Below are positions 1 to 4,716 of a DNA stretch of 5,858 nt, in pieces. How positions within the stretch are numbered: the stretch's first letter is position 1; the number at the start of each line of letters is the position of its first letter. This DNA is from Chloroflexota bacterium (GTDB lineage: Bacteria > Chloroflexota > Anaerolineae > Aggregatilineales > Phototrophicaceae): the NCBI GenBank assembly GCA_023392115.1, contig JAEVZT010000263.1, forward strand, positions 1 to 5,858, given 5' to 3'. The notes beneath the pieces were generated by a model. The model was not told where the DNA came from and made no database searches. It worked only from the letters and a program-made list of their open reading frames with translations. The translations under genes and the position numbers were made by a program.

Positions 1-2
1 GT

Positions 3-29
3 TGAGCGAAGCGAAACGGGGTGAGGTTG
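3..29 (+). repeat. Dispersed repeat, copy 1
   Basis: This 27-base element has a second copy in inverted orientation at 5735-5761, with a single mismatch (base 8 here is G, the matching base there reads A). Its core reads GCGAAACGGGGTGAGG. It lies 40 bp beyond the stop codon of the FHA gene, outside any gene. The rest of the element probably extends left of the window, because the other copy continues into a G-rich segment on that side. Its wording resembles the intergenic repeats common in Chloroflexota and similar genomes; that family link is from memory. Confidence 0.75.
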
Positions 30-69
30 GCTGGGCGGTGCGTAAGCCCAATTTCAAGGCAGAGTCTCG

Positions 70-756
70 TCAAACACTCCTAAACTCGACGACTGTCGAG
101 CCGAAGGTGATGCGATCGCCGTCGCGCAGGACGCGCCCCTTTTCAGTGATCGGCGTGCCGTTGACGCGCGTCCCGTTGGCGCTGCCGAGGTCGTAAACCA
201 CCCACGTTTCATCAACGTAATCGAGCCGCGCGTGCGGGCGGGACACCGATGTGTCCGGCAGCGCGACCTCCCAGTCGGCGCGCGACGTTGCCCTGCCGAC
301 GGTCATCGACTTGGTGCCGAGTGGAATGCTGACTCCCTGCTGCGCGCCGTTGGTGATCGTCAGCCGCCCCGTGCCGATCATGTTGACCGGCGCGATCGTC
401 CCGTGCTCGGTCGCCTGCCGCTCCTCGTCGAGCGTCACGGCGCTGAATGTCAGGACGGGAACGTACAGCCGGATGATGTCGCCGGCGATCAGCGGGTAGG
501 GTTCGGTGATGCGCTCGTCGTTGACGTAGACGCCGTTAGCGCTGCCGAGATCGGTGATGACGAACACGCCGTCGCGGTAGTCGATGACCGCGTGCTGGCG
601 GGAAACATGCTGCTCGCGGATGGAGATGTGATTGTCTTCGAGCCGTCCGATGCCCGCGGTACCGCCTTCGGGCAGGAAGAAGTCCTTCATCTCGCCGGAC
701 TGCGGGTCTTGCCAGCTGAGCTTTGCCAGTACGGCGGGCTGTCCTGCTAGATTCAT
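70..756 (-). CDS. Tandem FHA-domain protein
   Basis: This 228-residue cytoplasmic protein consists of two forkhead-associated (FHA) domains, which bind phosphothreonine peptides in Ser/Thr kinase signalling. FHA1 spans about residues 34-93: G37-R38, the S52-R53-x-H55 phosphate-binding motif and D69-LGSAN-G75. FHA2 spans about 151-212: G154-R155, S172-R-P-H175 and D189-LGSAN-G195. Both keep the residues expected for phosphothreonine binding. No kinase, transmembrane or output domain is attached, so it is probably an adaptor. The ATG at 756 is supported by a GAGG ribosome site about 7 bases upstream, and residues before FHA1 are few. It is the last gene of the minus-strand group, 51 bp after the PyrD-like gene; that gap holds a hairpin and a TATACT box, so the gene may be partly independently expressed. 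No kinase or phosphatase lies in the window, so its partner is unknown. The family call is secure; the role is inferred. Confidence 0.93.
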   Translation of the reverse strand: MNLAGQPAVLAKLSWQDPQSGEMKDFFLPEGGTAGIGRLEDNHISIREQHVSRQHAVIDYRDGVFVITDLGSANGVYVNDERITEPYPLIAGDIIRLYVPVLTFSAVTLDEERQATEHGTIAPVNMIGTGRLTITNGAQQGVSIPLGTKSMTVGRATSRADWEVALPDTSVSRPHARLDYVDETWVVYDLGSANGTRVNGTPITEKGRVLRDGDRITFGSTVVEFRSV

Positions 757-788
757 CGCTTGCCTCGCGTGACCAACCGTCGTACACG

Positions 789-794
789 AGTATA
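789..794 (-). promoter_or_regulatory. Possible -10 box for the FHA gene
   Basis: On the minus strand the hexamer TATACT matches the bacterial -10 consensus at five of six positions and lies 32 bases before the FHA start codon. No convincing -35 box is found 16-18 bases upstream, so this is weak support for an internal promoter. Confidence 0.25.
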
Positions 795-810
795 GCAGCA
801 GTCGCTGCTA
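793..810 (-). terminator. Hairpin at the end of the PyrD-like gene
   Basis: TAGCAGC and GCTGCTA form a perfect 7-bp stem around a 4-base loop. One arm includes the TAG stop codon of the PyrD-like gene. No run of T follows in the transcribed direction, so a classical intrinsic terminator is doubtful. It could instead attenuate read-through or set an RNA end before the FHA gene. The structure is seen in the sequence; the function is inferred. Confidence 0.4.
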
Positions 811-1668
811 CGGTTTCGAGTCGTCGTCGATCATGTCAATTGCCTGTGTCGCCGTCAAGCCGCCGAGATCGCGGGCGATATCTTCCAGCACTTTCGGCGC
901 GACCCACGTCAGCGAGTCGACCTGCACGGCGACCGCGCCGGCTTCAATGTAGTCGCGCGCGTCCTGCATCGAGTGAATGCCCCCGGCGGCGATGACCGGC
1001 ACGCGCACCTTGCGCGCCAACTGCCCGACCATGCGCAGGATCAGCGGCTTGAGCGACGGGCTGTAGACCCGCCCCGCCACTAACCGACCGGTTCGGTCGC
1101 GCGCCGTCCCGCGCGGCGCGGCGCACATCACCAGCGAGTCGCCGCCCGCGTCGATCACTGCCTGCGCCAGATCGGCTGTCGCGCCGAACGGCAGGCGAAT
1201 CAGCAGCGGCTTTTCGGTGCGTCCGCGCGCCGCCTGCACGTGCCATTGGGCTTCGGCGGCGGTCATCTCGTCGTTCAAGCCAAGCTCGATGGCGGCGATC
1301 GCTTCTTCATTCTCCAGCAGCGTCACGCAGCGGTTGACTTCCTGCGCGTTATTGACAATCACATGCGCGATCACCGGAATGGACATCCGTTCCCACGTCC
1401 CGCGGTAACTGGACACGACCTTGTTAATCCCCGGATTGGGCAGTCCCGTATGGACGAGCACCCCGGCGTCCATCGGCACGACGCGCGTCCCATGCGCGGG
1501 CGCGCGCGGCGAGTAGGTGATCGGGTTGGTGACGAACGCGCCGAGCTGATCCATGTCGAGCAGATCGCGGTAGCTGTCGCCAAATCCGAGCGTCCCGGCG
1601 GCGTTCATGACCGGGTTGTCGACCACGAGGCTGGTTTTGCCGGGCTGGGTGACGCGAATCGACATCAT
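808..1668 (-). CDS. Dihydroorotate dehydrogenase (PyrD)-like protein, divergent
   Basis: This 286-residue protein has the FMN-dependent TIM-barrel fold of class 1 dihydroorotate dehydrogenases, somewhat shorter than the usual 300-310. Recognisable family segments are NPVMNAAGTLGFG (residues 18-30), GLPNPG (75-80), a late barrel strand PVIAAGGI (224-231) and AGAVAVQV (243-250). Key positions are altered. The TK flavin-contact motif reads T47-N48. The N-x-S-C-P-N catalytic loop is replaced by G130-LNDE, so the class 1 catalytic Cys is absent. The usual lysine before the next strand is Arg in LLIRLPFG. The Asn loop after it reads MCAAPRG, and the phosphate-side Gly-Thr after VQV is D251-S252. 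The true start is the ATG at 1668, overlapping the stop of the PyrK-like gene by 4 bp (ATGA); ATG at 1665 is a near-equal alternative. An in-frame extension to 1848 only retraces the neighbouring gene. Normal dihydroorotate oxidation is doubtful; the family call is good, the reaction unknown. Confidence 0.85.
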   Translation of the reverse strand: MMSIRVTQPGKTSLVVDNPVMNAAGTLGFGDSYRDLLDMDQLGAFVTNPITYSPRAPAHGTRVVPMDAGVLVHTGLPNPGINKVVSSYRGTWERMSIPVIAHVIVNNAQEVNRCVTLLENEEAIAAIELGLNDEMTAAEAQWHVQAARGRTEKPLLIRLPFGATADLAQAVIDAGGDSLVMCAAPRGTARDRTGRLVAGRVYSPSLKPLILRMVGQLARKVRVPVIAAGGIHSMQDARDYIEAGAVAVQVDSLTWVAPKVLEDIARDLGGLTATQAIDMIDDDSKP

Positions 1669-2402
1669 GACAGCGACACCTTGCTCAAATCGAGCGCCGG
1701 ACCATCCGTACACATCAGCATCATCCCCTCGCGCGTCTTGACCATGCAGGCAGAACACGCGCCGACTCCACAGGGCAGCGGCGGGCGGAAGACGCCGAAC
1801 AGGTAGTTCGCCGGCACGTCGGCGCGCAGTTCGCGGAACAACGCCCACACGCGCGAGAAGCAGTCATGCTCATTTTCCTGCGGCACGGTGACGAACACCT
1901 GATCCGCCCAGCCGACCGTTGTCACGCGGTTCGACCAGTTGAGGTCATCCTCGCCTTGAATCACCTCGACTTCCGGCGGCAGGTGCTGCGTGCCGTATTT
2001 CTTCGCGCTTTCGAGCAGCAGCAGCGTCACGCTGACGCGCTGCGGCAGCAGAAACGGGATCATCATCAGCAGCGGCGTCGGCTCAGTATCGTACGCCATC
2101 AAGAGGACGCTGCGCAGCGTCCGCCGGAACTTGTACGGCTGCCCGATCATGCCGATCAAACTGACGACCTGCCCCGGTTCATAGCGCAGCCCGGCGGGTC
2201 GCTCGACGATCAGGCTGTTCTTGCCCGCCTCGACCGGATACCACTGCTCGCGCAGGTACGGCGTCCAGATGTCGTTGACGCGCGCCAGCAGCGACTGTCC
2301 CGCCCTGATCTGGTTGAGCGACGGGTCGACGGCGACCTGTAGGTGCTGGTGTGTCTCGTTCACGCGCCTAACGCGCTCGATAATCGCTTGCGTTTCTCTC
2401 AT
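1665..2402 (-). CDS. PyrK-like [2Fe-2S] electron-transfer subunit, divergent
   Basis: This 245-residue protein resembles PyrK, the FAD/[2Fe-2S] subunit that passes electrons between NAD and the PyrD subunit of dihydroorotate dehydrogenase B. The C-terminal cluster site is clear: C211-x4-C216-x2-C219-x11-C231 in CGVGACSAC...MCTDGP, with the family's spacing. The N-terminal part follows the ferredoxin-reductase barrel plan (AGQSLLARV at 34-42, EPGQVVSL at 75-82). However, the RPxS FAD motif reads YLREQWYPV (49-57), and the glycine-rich GGGxGxxPL nucleotide loop reads AYDTEPTPLL (103-112). Flavin and NAD binding are therefore uncertain, while the iron-sulfur cluster should form. Its ATG at 2402 overlaps the hepT-like stop by 4 bp, and its stop overlaps the PyrD-like start by 4 bp, indicating translational coupling and a probable PyrK/PyrD-type complex. 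A distant ferredoxin-reductase-like protein is the alternative reading. Confidence 0.8.
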   Translation of the reverse strand: MRETQAIIERVRRVNETHQHLQVAVDPSLNQIRAGQSLLARVNDIWTPYLREQWYPVEAGKNSLIVERPAGLRYEPGQVVSLIGMIGQPYKFRRTLRSVLLMAYDTEPTPLLMMIPFLLPQRVSVTLLLLESAKKYGTQHLPPEVEVIQGEDDLNWSNRVTTVGWADQVFVTVPQENEHDCFSRVWALFRELRADVPANYLFGVFRPPLPCGVGACSACMVKTREGMMLMCTDGPALDLSKVSLS

Positions 2403-2773
2403 GCTTCGTCACTCGGCAAAGATGCCGTATCGTCATCCTGTAACTCAATAGTCTCTAGCTGTTCAATTAGTCGAGGAAGATCGTTCTGAAGCGTGCTCCA
2501 GACCTCATCTAGATCGACATCAAAGTAAGCATGGATGAGTATATTTCGCATTCCAACAATGACAGCCCAAGGGATATGTGGATGAGCAGCCTGAAATGCC
2601 TTTGAAATCTTCGAGGCAGCCTCACCAATAATCTCTATATCCTTAGTTAGTGCCAACACCAACATGCGATCATCGTTGAGATGATCTCGCGTCTTCCCCT
2701 CAGCGAATTGACGTGCTTCACGGGCAGCGTCCAGCATGTGCTGTACGCGGACGCGATCATCCAGTCTGCTCAT
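2399..2773 (-). CDS. hepT: HepT-like (DUF86) toxin
   Basis: This is the toxin half of a HepT/MntA (HEPN/minimal nucleotidyltransferase) type VII toxin-antitoxin module: 124 residues, mostly helical, as usual for the family. The HEPN active motif R-x4-H-x-Y is present as R76-NILI-H81-A-Y83. In studied systems Arg and His form the RNase site, and the Tyr is modified with AMP by the antitoxin. The start is the ATG at 2773, giving the typical MSRLDD opening and a 17-bp overlap with the antitoxin gene; a TTG at 2794 would add seven atypical residues. No strong ribosome site is seen, so coupled translation from mntA is likely. The stop overlaps the PyrK-like start as ATGA. G+C over 2401-2700 is about 46% by hand count, well below the flanking genes, suggesting horizontal origin. 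All motif residues are intact, so it should be functional. Confidence 0.9.
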   Translation of the reverse strand: MSRLDDRVRVQHMLDAAREARQFAEGKTRDHLNDDRMLVLALTKDIEIIGEAASKISKAFQAAHPHIPWAVIVGMRNILIHAYFDVDLDEVWSTLQNDLPRLIEQLETIELQDDDTASLPSDEA

Positions 2774-3062
2774 ACTGCACTTGTGCGCTTTCAAGAACCT
2801 GCTGGCGGAAATAGCGGCTTAAGGAAGCAGGAGTGCGAATATCCACCTGACGCCCCAAAATCTCGGAAAGCTCGATTTGCATGGCACTCAAAGTGATAAA
2901 GCCGGGAACGTGCCCCGGTTCGAACTCGACCAGCACGTCCACATCGCTGTCTGGTCGAAAATCATCACGCAAGACTGAGCCAAACAGCGACAGCTTACGG
3001 ATATGGTGCTTGCGGCAAAACGCAGCCAGCTTTTCCCGTGAGAATTGGAGCTTGTTACGCAT
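2757..3062 (-). CDS. mntA: MntA-like minimal nucleotidyltransferase antitoxin
   Basis: This 101-residue protein is a minimal nucleotidyltransferase of the polymerase-beta fold. The signature G28-S29-x10-D40-V-D42 (GSVLRDDFRPDSDVD) is complete, and a third acidic residue is likely D74 in the strand QVDIRT, giving the three metal-binding carboxylates. In characterised pairs this enzyme transfers AMP groups to the HEPN toxin's tyrosine and so blocks it. It precedes and overlaps the hepT-like gene by 17 bp, the usual order when both are coupled. The ATG at 3062 gives a normal family length; only a weak AGCGAG ribosome site lies upstream. It is the first gene of the minus-strand operon and faces the GTPase gene across 145 bp. 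Confidence 0.9.
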   Translation of the reverse strand: MRNKLQFSREKLAAFCRKHHIRKLSLFGSVLRDDFRPDSDVDVLVEFEPGHVPGFITLSAMQIELSEILGRQVDIRTPASLSRYFRQQVLESAQVQYEQTG

Positions 3063-3101
3063 ACTCGCTTTTGCGTCCGAATCACCGTATAACTACCCCC
3101 T

Positions 3102-3129
3102 ATCTTACACCGGCGCGGGGATGTAGCAA
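3102..3129 (-). promoter_or_regulatory. Possible promoter for the mntA-hepT operon
   Basis: On the minus strand TTGCTA (3124-3129) and TAAGAT (3102-3107) are spaced by 16 bases; each matches four of six consensus positions. The predicted start would lie about 35 bases before the mntA-like ATG, a reasonable place. An alternative -10, TTATAC, lies closer at 3087-3092 without a clear -35. Confidence 0.3.
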
Positions 3130-3134
3130 CGGGA

Positions 3135-3166
3135 TTGCGACTTTTGCCCCATCATGTGCGTATAGA
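3135..3166 (+). promoter_or_regulatory. Possible promoter for the GTPase operon
   Basis: TTGCGA (3135-3140) and TATAGA (3161-3166) resemble -35 and -10 boxes, but the 20-base spacer is longer than the optimal 17. The -10-like box lies 41 bases before the GTPase start codon. The location is sensible; the match is weak. Confidence 0.25.
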
Positions 3167-3207
3167 TGAAAGTACACGTCAAGTAACATCTGGAAGGCTT
3201 CACAACC

Positions 3208-3915
3208 ATGACCAGTTTGATTGATCGCCTGTTCACCGCCATTTTCGGCAAGTTCGACCCCAAGTTCCTCGAAAACGTCACGCGCGGCGTGGATCAGGTC
3301 TACGATTTCGTCTACGTGAAGGTGCTCGGCTTGCCGTTCATCGTCCTCGGCGCGCGCCAGACCGGCAAGACGACGCTGATCGAATGGCTGCGCGAGAACG
3401 TCGCCACACTCGAAGCGTTCGATCCCGCGCCGACCGCCCCCGGCGGCGACCCGGTGTCGGCGTTCAGCTCGAACATCGGCGACGAGATGATCCGCCTCAA
3501 GCCGACGCGCGACGTCGGCGGCGAGTACGAGATGTGGGAAACCGACTGGGTTGAGCTGTTCCGCGACGCCAAGCCGCGCGGGATCATCTTCCTGATCGAC
3601 CACACCGACGTCCTCAAGCACAAGGATGCGCTCAACTTCGTCATGAACATGATCGAGGAAGAGAAGGACTCGCAGCGCAACCTGAAGGCGTTTCTGCTGC
3701 TCGTCAACAAGTCCGATCTGTGGATGCAGGACAACATGACGCTCGACAAGCTGATGCAGAACTACAGCAACGAGATCAAGCGCCTCGGCAATCAGGCGGA
3801 GCGGCTCGGCTACAAGGCGTCGATCTATTCGAGCAGCGTGACGACCGGCGTCGGCGTCCGCGATGCGATGAAAACGTTCTTCAACACCATCCGCCCGCAG
3901 CCGAAAGCGTCATAA
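3208..3915 (+). CDS. Arf/Ras-like small GTPase
   Basis: This 235-residue protein has a single P-loop GTPase domain. Motifs in order are G1 GARQTGKT (residues 48-55), G3 DVGGE (102-106), G4 NKSD (167-170) and a G5 region SSSVTTGVGV (208-217). The G3 context, DVGGExxxW followed by a strand IIFLID (126-131), is closest to the Arf / SRP-receptor-beta style, where the motif is normally DVGGQ. Here the catalytic Gln is Glu106, so intrinsic hydrolysis may differ. An N-terminal stretch of about 40 residues with hydrophobic and basic positions (LIDRLFTAIFGKF) could form an amphipathic membrane-contact helix, as in Arf proteins. There is no signal peptide or transmembrane span. The ATG at 3208 follows GGAAGG with a 10-base spacing. 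The next gene starts 6 bp after its stop, so the two proteins are probably made together and may interact. The specific cellular process is unknown. Confidence 0.88.
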   Translation: MTSLIDRLFTAIFGKFDPKFLENVTRGVDQVYDFVYVKVLGLPFIVLGARQTGKTTLIEWLRENVATLEAFDPAPTAPGGDPVSAFSSNIGDEMIRLKPTRDVGGEYEMWETDWVELFRDAKPRGIIFLIDHTDVLKHKDALNFVMNMIEEEKDSQRNLKAFLLLVNKSDLWMQDNMTLDKLMQNYSNEIKRLGNQAERLGYKASIYSSSVTTGVGVRDAMKTFFNTIRPQPKAS

Positions 3916-3921
3916 CAGCGG

Positions 3922-4605
3922 ATGCGCGAACTGTCGATCGGATACGTCCTCGAAGGGACGCGGCGCGGCTACAACTTTATCACGCCAACCGACGGCATCG
4001 ATCCCGACGCGCTCAAGGCGATCTGGCGCTCGGCGATGCCGCGCGGGCAGGGCTGGGGCGCGGATCAGTTCCGCGCCGCCCATTCACTCAAGTGCTTCGC
4101 GCTCGAGGCGGGCGAGGCGGTCGTCTGCGACGTGTCGATGACCGACATGGTCGACGAAGTCGGGCGCAGGGGCATCCGCCGCGCCGACATTCGCATCATG
4201 AGCCGGCGCGACTACCGCGCCCACCTGTTGAGCCGCCTCAACGCCCTGCCGCCGTCGGTCGTTCGCGAAGCTGAAAAGCGGCTCTATTCGCGCGAGTGGG
4301 AACTGCTGTTCAAGAAGTACCGCCAGCTTGAGCGCCCGAAGACGATGCTCAAACCGCAAACAATCCTCGCTTATCCCTACGGAGACGACTGGCACTTCGT
4401 CGAAGCCTGCATCCTGATGCTGGTGACGCGCTCGACGCTGCTGGCAAACCTGATCGAAGTCTCGCCGGCGATTAACCCGTTCGCCGACCGCATTTTCCCG
4501 TTCACGACGCTGGCGCTCGACTACCGCGACGAAGGGCGCCTCGTCGCGCTCCCGCTCGACAAAGCCCGCGCCTTCGGGGATATTCCCTTCATCAACATAA
4601 GTTGA
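3922..4605 (+). CDS. GTPase-associated protein, GAP1-N-like (tentative)
   Basis: This 227-residue soluble protein has no signal peptide and no clear enzymatic motif. Residues 1-95 recall the N-terminal domain of GTPase-associated protein 1: an opening strand with Tyr (SIGYVLEGTRRGYNF, 5-19), a strand FALEAGEAVVCDV (59-71) and a D-x-x-GR-x-G element with a following strand (D78-EVGRRG-IRRADIRIM to 93). Residues 95-140 are helical and charged (around REAEKRLYSREWELLFKKY). The C-terminal third has hydrophobic strands (ACILMLVT, IFPFTTLALDY) but no recognised domain. The gene starts 6 bp after the GTPase stop, without a strong ribosome site, so coupled translation is likely. That position is the best argument for a role with the GTPase, as partner, regulator or effector. 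GAP1-like domains have been described in GTPase-centred bacterial conflict systems. My assignment rests on remembered motif shape and is uncertain; a lineage-specific protein of unknown function is the alternative. Confidence 0.6.
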   Translation: MRELSIGYVLEGTRRGYNFITPTDGIDPDALKAIWRSAMPRGQGWGADQFRAAHSLKCFALEAGEAVVCDVSMTDMVDEVGRRGIRRADIRIMSRRDYRAHLLSRLNALPPSVVREAEKRLYSREWELLFKKYRQLERPKTMLKPQTILAYPYGDDWHFVEACILMLVTRSTLLANLIEVSPAINPFADRIFPFTTLALDYRDEGRLVALPLDKARAFGDIPFINIS

Positions 4606-4610
4606 AGAAG

Positions 4611-4703
4611 GAGTACTGAGTGCTGAGTGCCAAGTACTGAGGTAAAGAAAAAGCAAGCTCTTCCTCAGCACTCAGTACTCGGCACTTTCCTTCTCAGTAC
4701 TCC
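4611..4703. repeat. Heptamer-repeat cluster forming a long hairpin
   Basis: The gap between two convergent genes is built of 7-base units related to GTACTGA, GTGCTGA and GTGCCAA. Four occur in a row on the plus strand (4613-4640), and a similar set lies on the minus strand (to 4703). The units 4611-4627 and 4664-4680 are exact reverse complements, giving a 17-bp perfect stem with a 36-base loop. A second pairing is 4610-4620 with 4693-4703 (11 bp). Similar heptamer strings recur in many high-GC environmental genomes. Placed at the 3' ends of both genes, it may act as a bidirectional terminator or RNA stabiliser, but it lacks a T-run. Confidence 0.8.
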
Positions 4704-4716
4704 GCCCTATGGGCGG
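4702..4716 (-). terminator. GC hairpin over the esterase stop codon
   Basis: CCGCCC-TAT-GGGCGG forms a 6-bp all-GC stem with a 3-base loop; the TAG stop of the esterase gene lies inside it. There is no T-run behind it, and the heptamer hairpin follows immediately. It may help end transcription or protect the message, but part of the match is coding sequence and could be chance. Confidence 0.35.

Larger units (their letters stand above)
3063..3207. other. Divergent intergenic region
   Basis: These 145 bp separate the mntA-like gene (leftward) from the GTPase gene (rightward) and should contain both promoters. No gene, strong palindrome or operator is visible. A GGAAGG ribosome site at 3192-3197 serves the GTPase. 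Candidate promoter boxes are listed separately and are weak. Confidence 0.7.

Noticed and set aside
232..750. Long open frame opposite the FHA gene
   Set aside because: The frame is antisense to a well-supported gene in high-GC DNA, and its protein has no recognisable domain and shadow-like Arg/Asp/Val composition.
1240..1806. 188-codon plus-strand open frame opposite the PyrD-like gene
   Set aside because: It is antisense to a family member with clear motifs; its protein is rich in Arg and His with no domain.
1669..1848. 60-residue N-terminal extension of the PyrD-like protein
   Set aside because: It overlaps the cysteine-rich end of the PyrK-like gene in another frame, has low-complexity Arg-rich sequence, and the family normally begins close to the ATG at 1668.
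2774..2794. TTG start adding seven residues to the HepT-like protein
   Set aside because: The ATG at 2773 gives the family's typical MSRLDD opening; the extra residues lie inside the antitoxin gene.
3100..3621. Minus-strand open frame opposite the GTPase
   Set aside because: The GTPase motifs prove the plus-strand frame; this one is a shadow running into the intergenic region.
4084..4671. Minus-strand open frame across the GAP1-like gene and heptamer repeats
   Set aside because: Its N-terminus (STWHSALST) is simply the translated repeat, and the rest is antisense to the GAP1-like gene.
4611..4703. CRISPR array
   Set aside because: The repeated units are only 7 bases, are directly adjacent and occur on both strands; there are no spacers.
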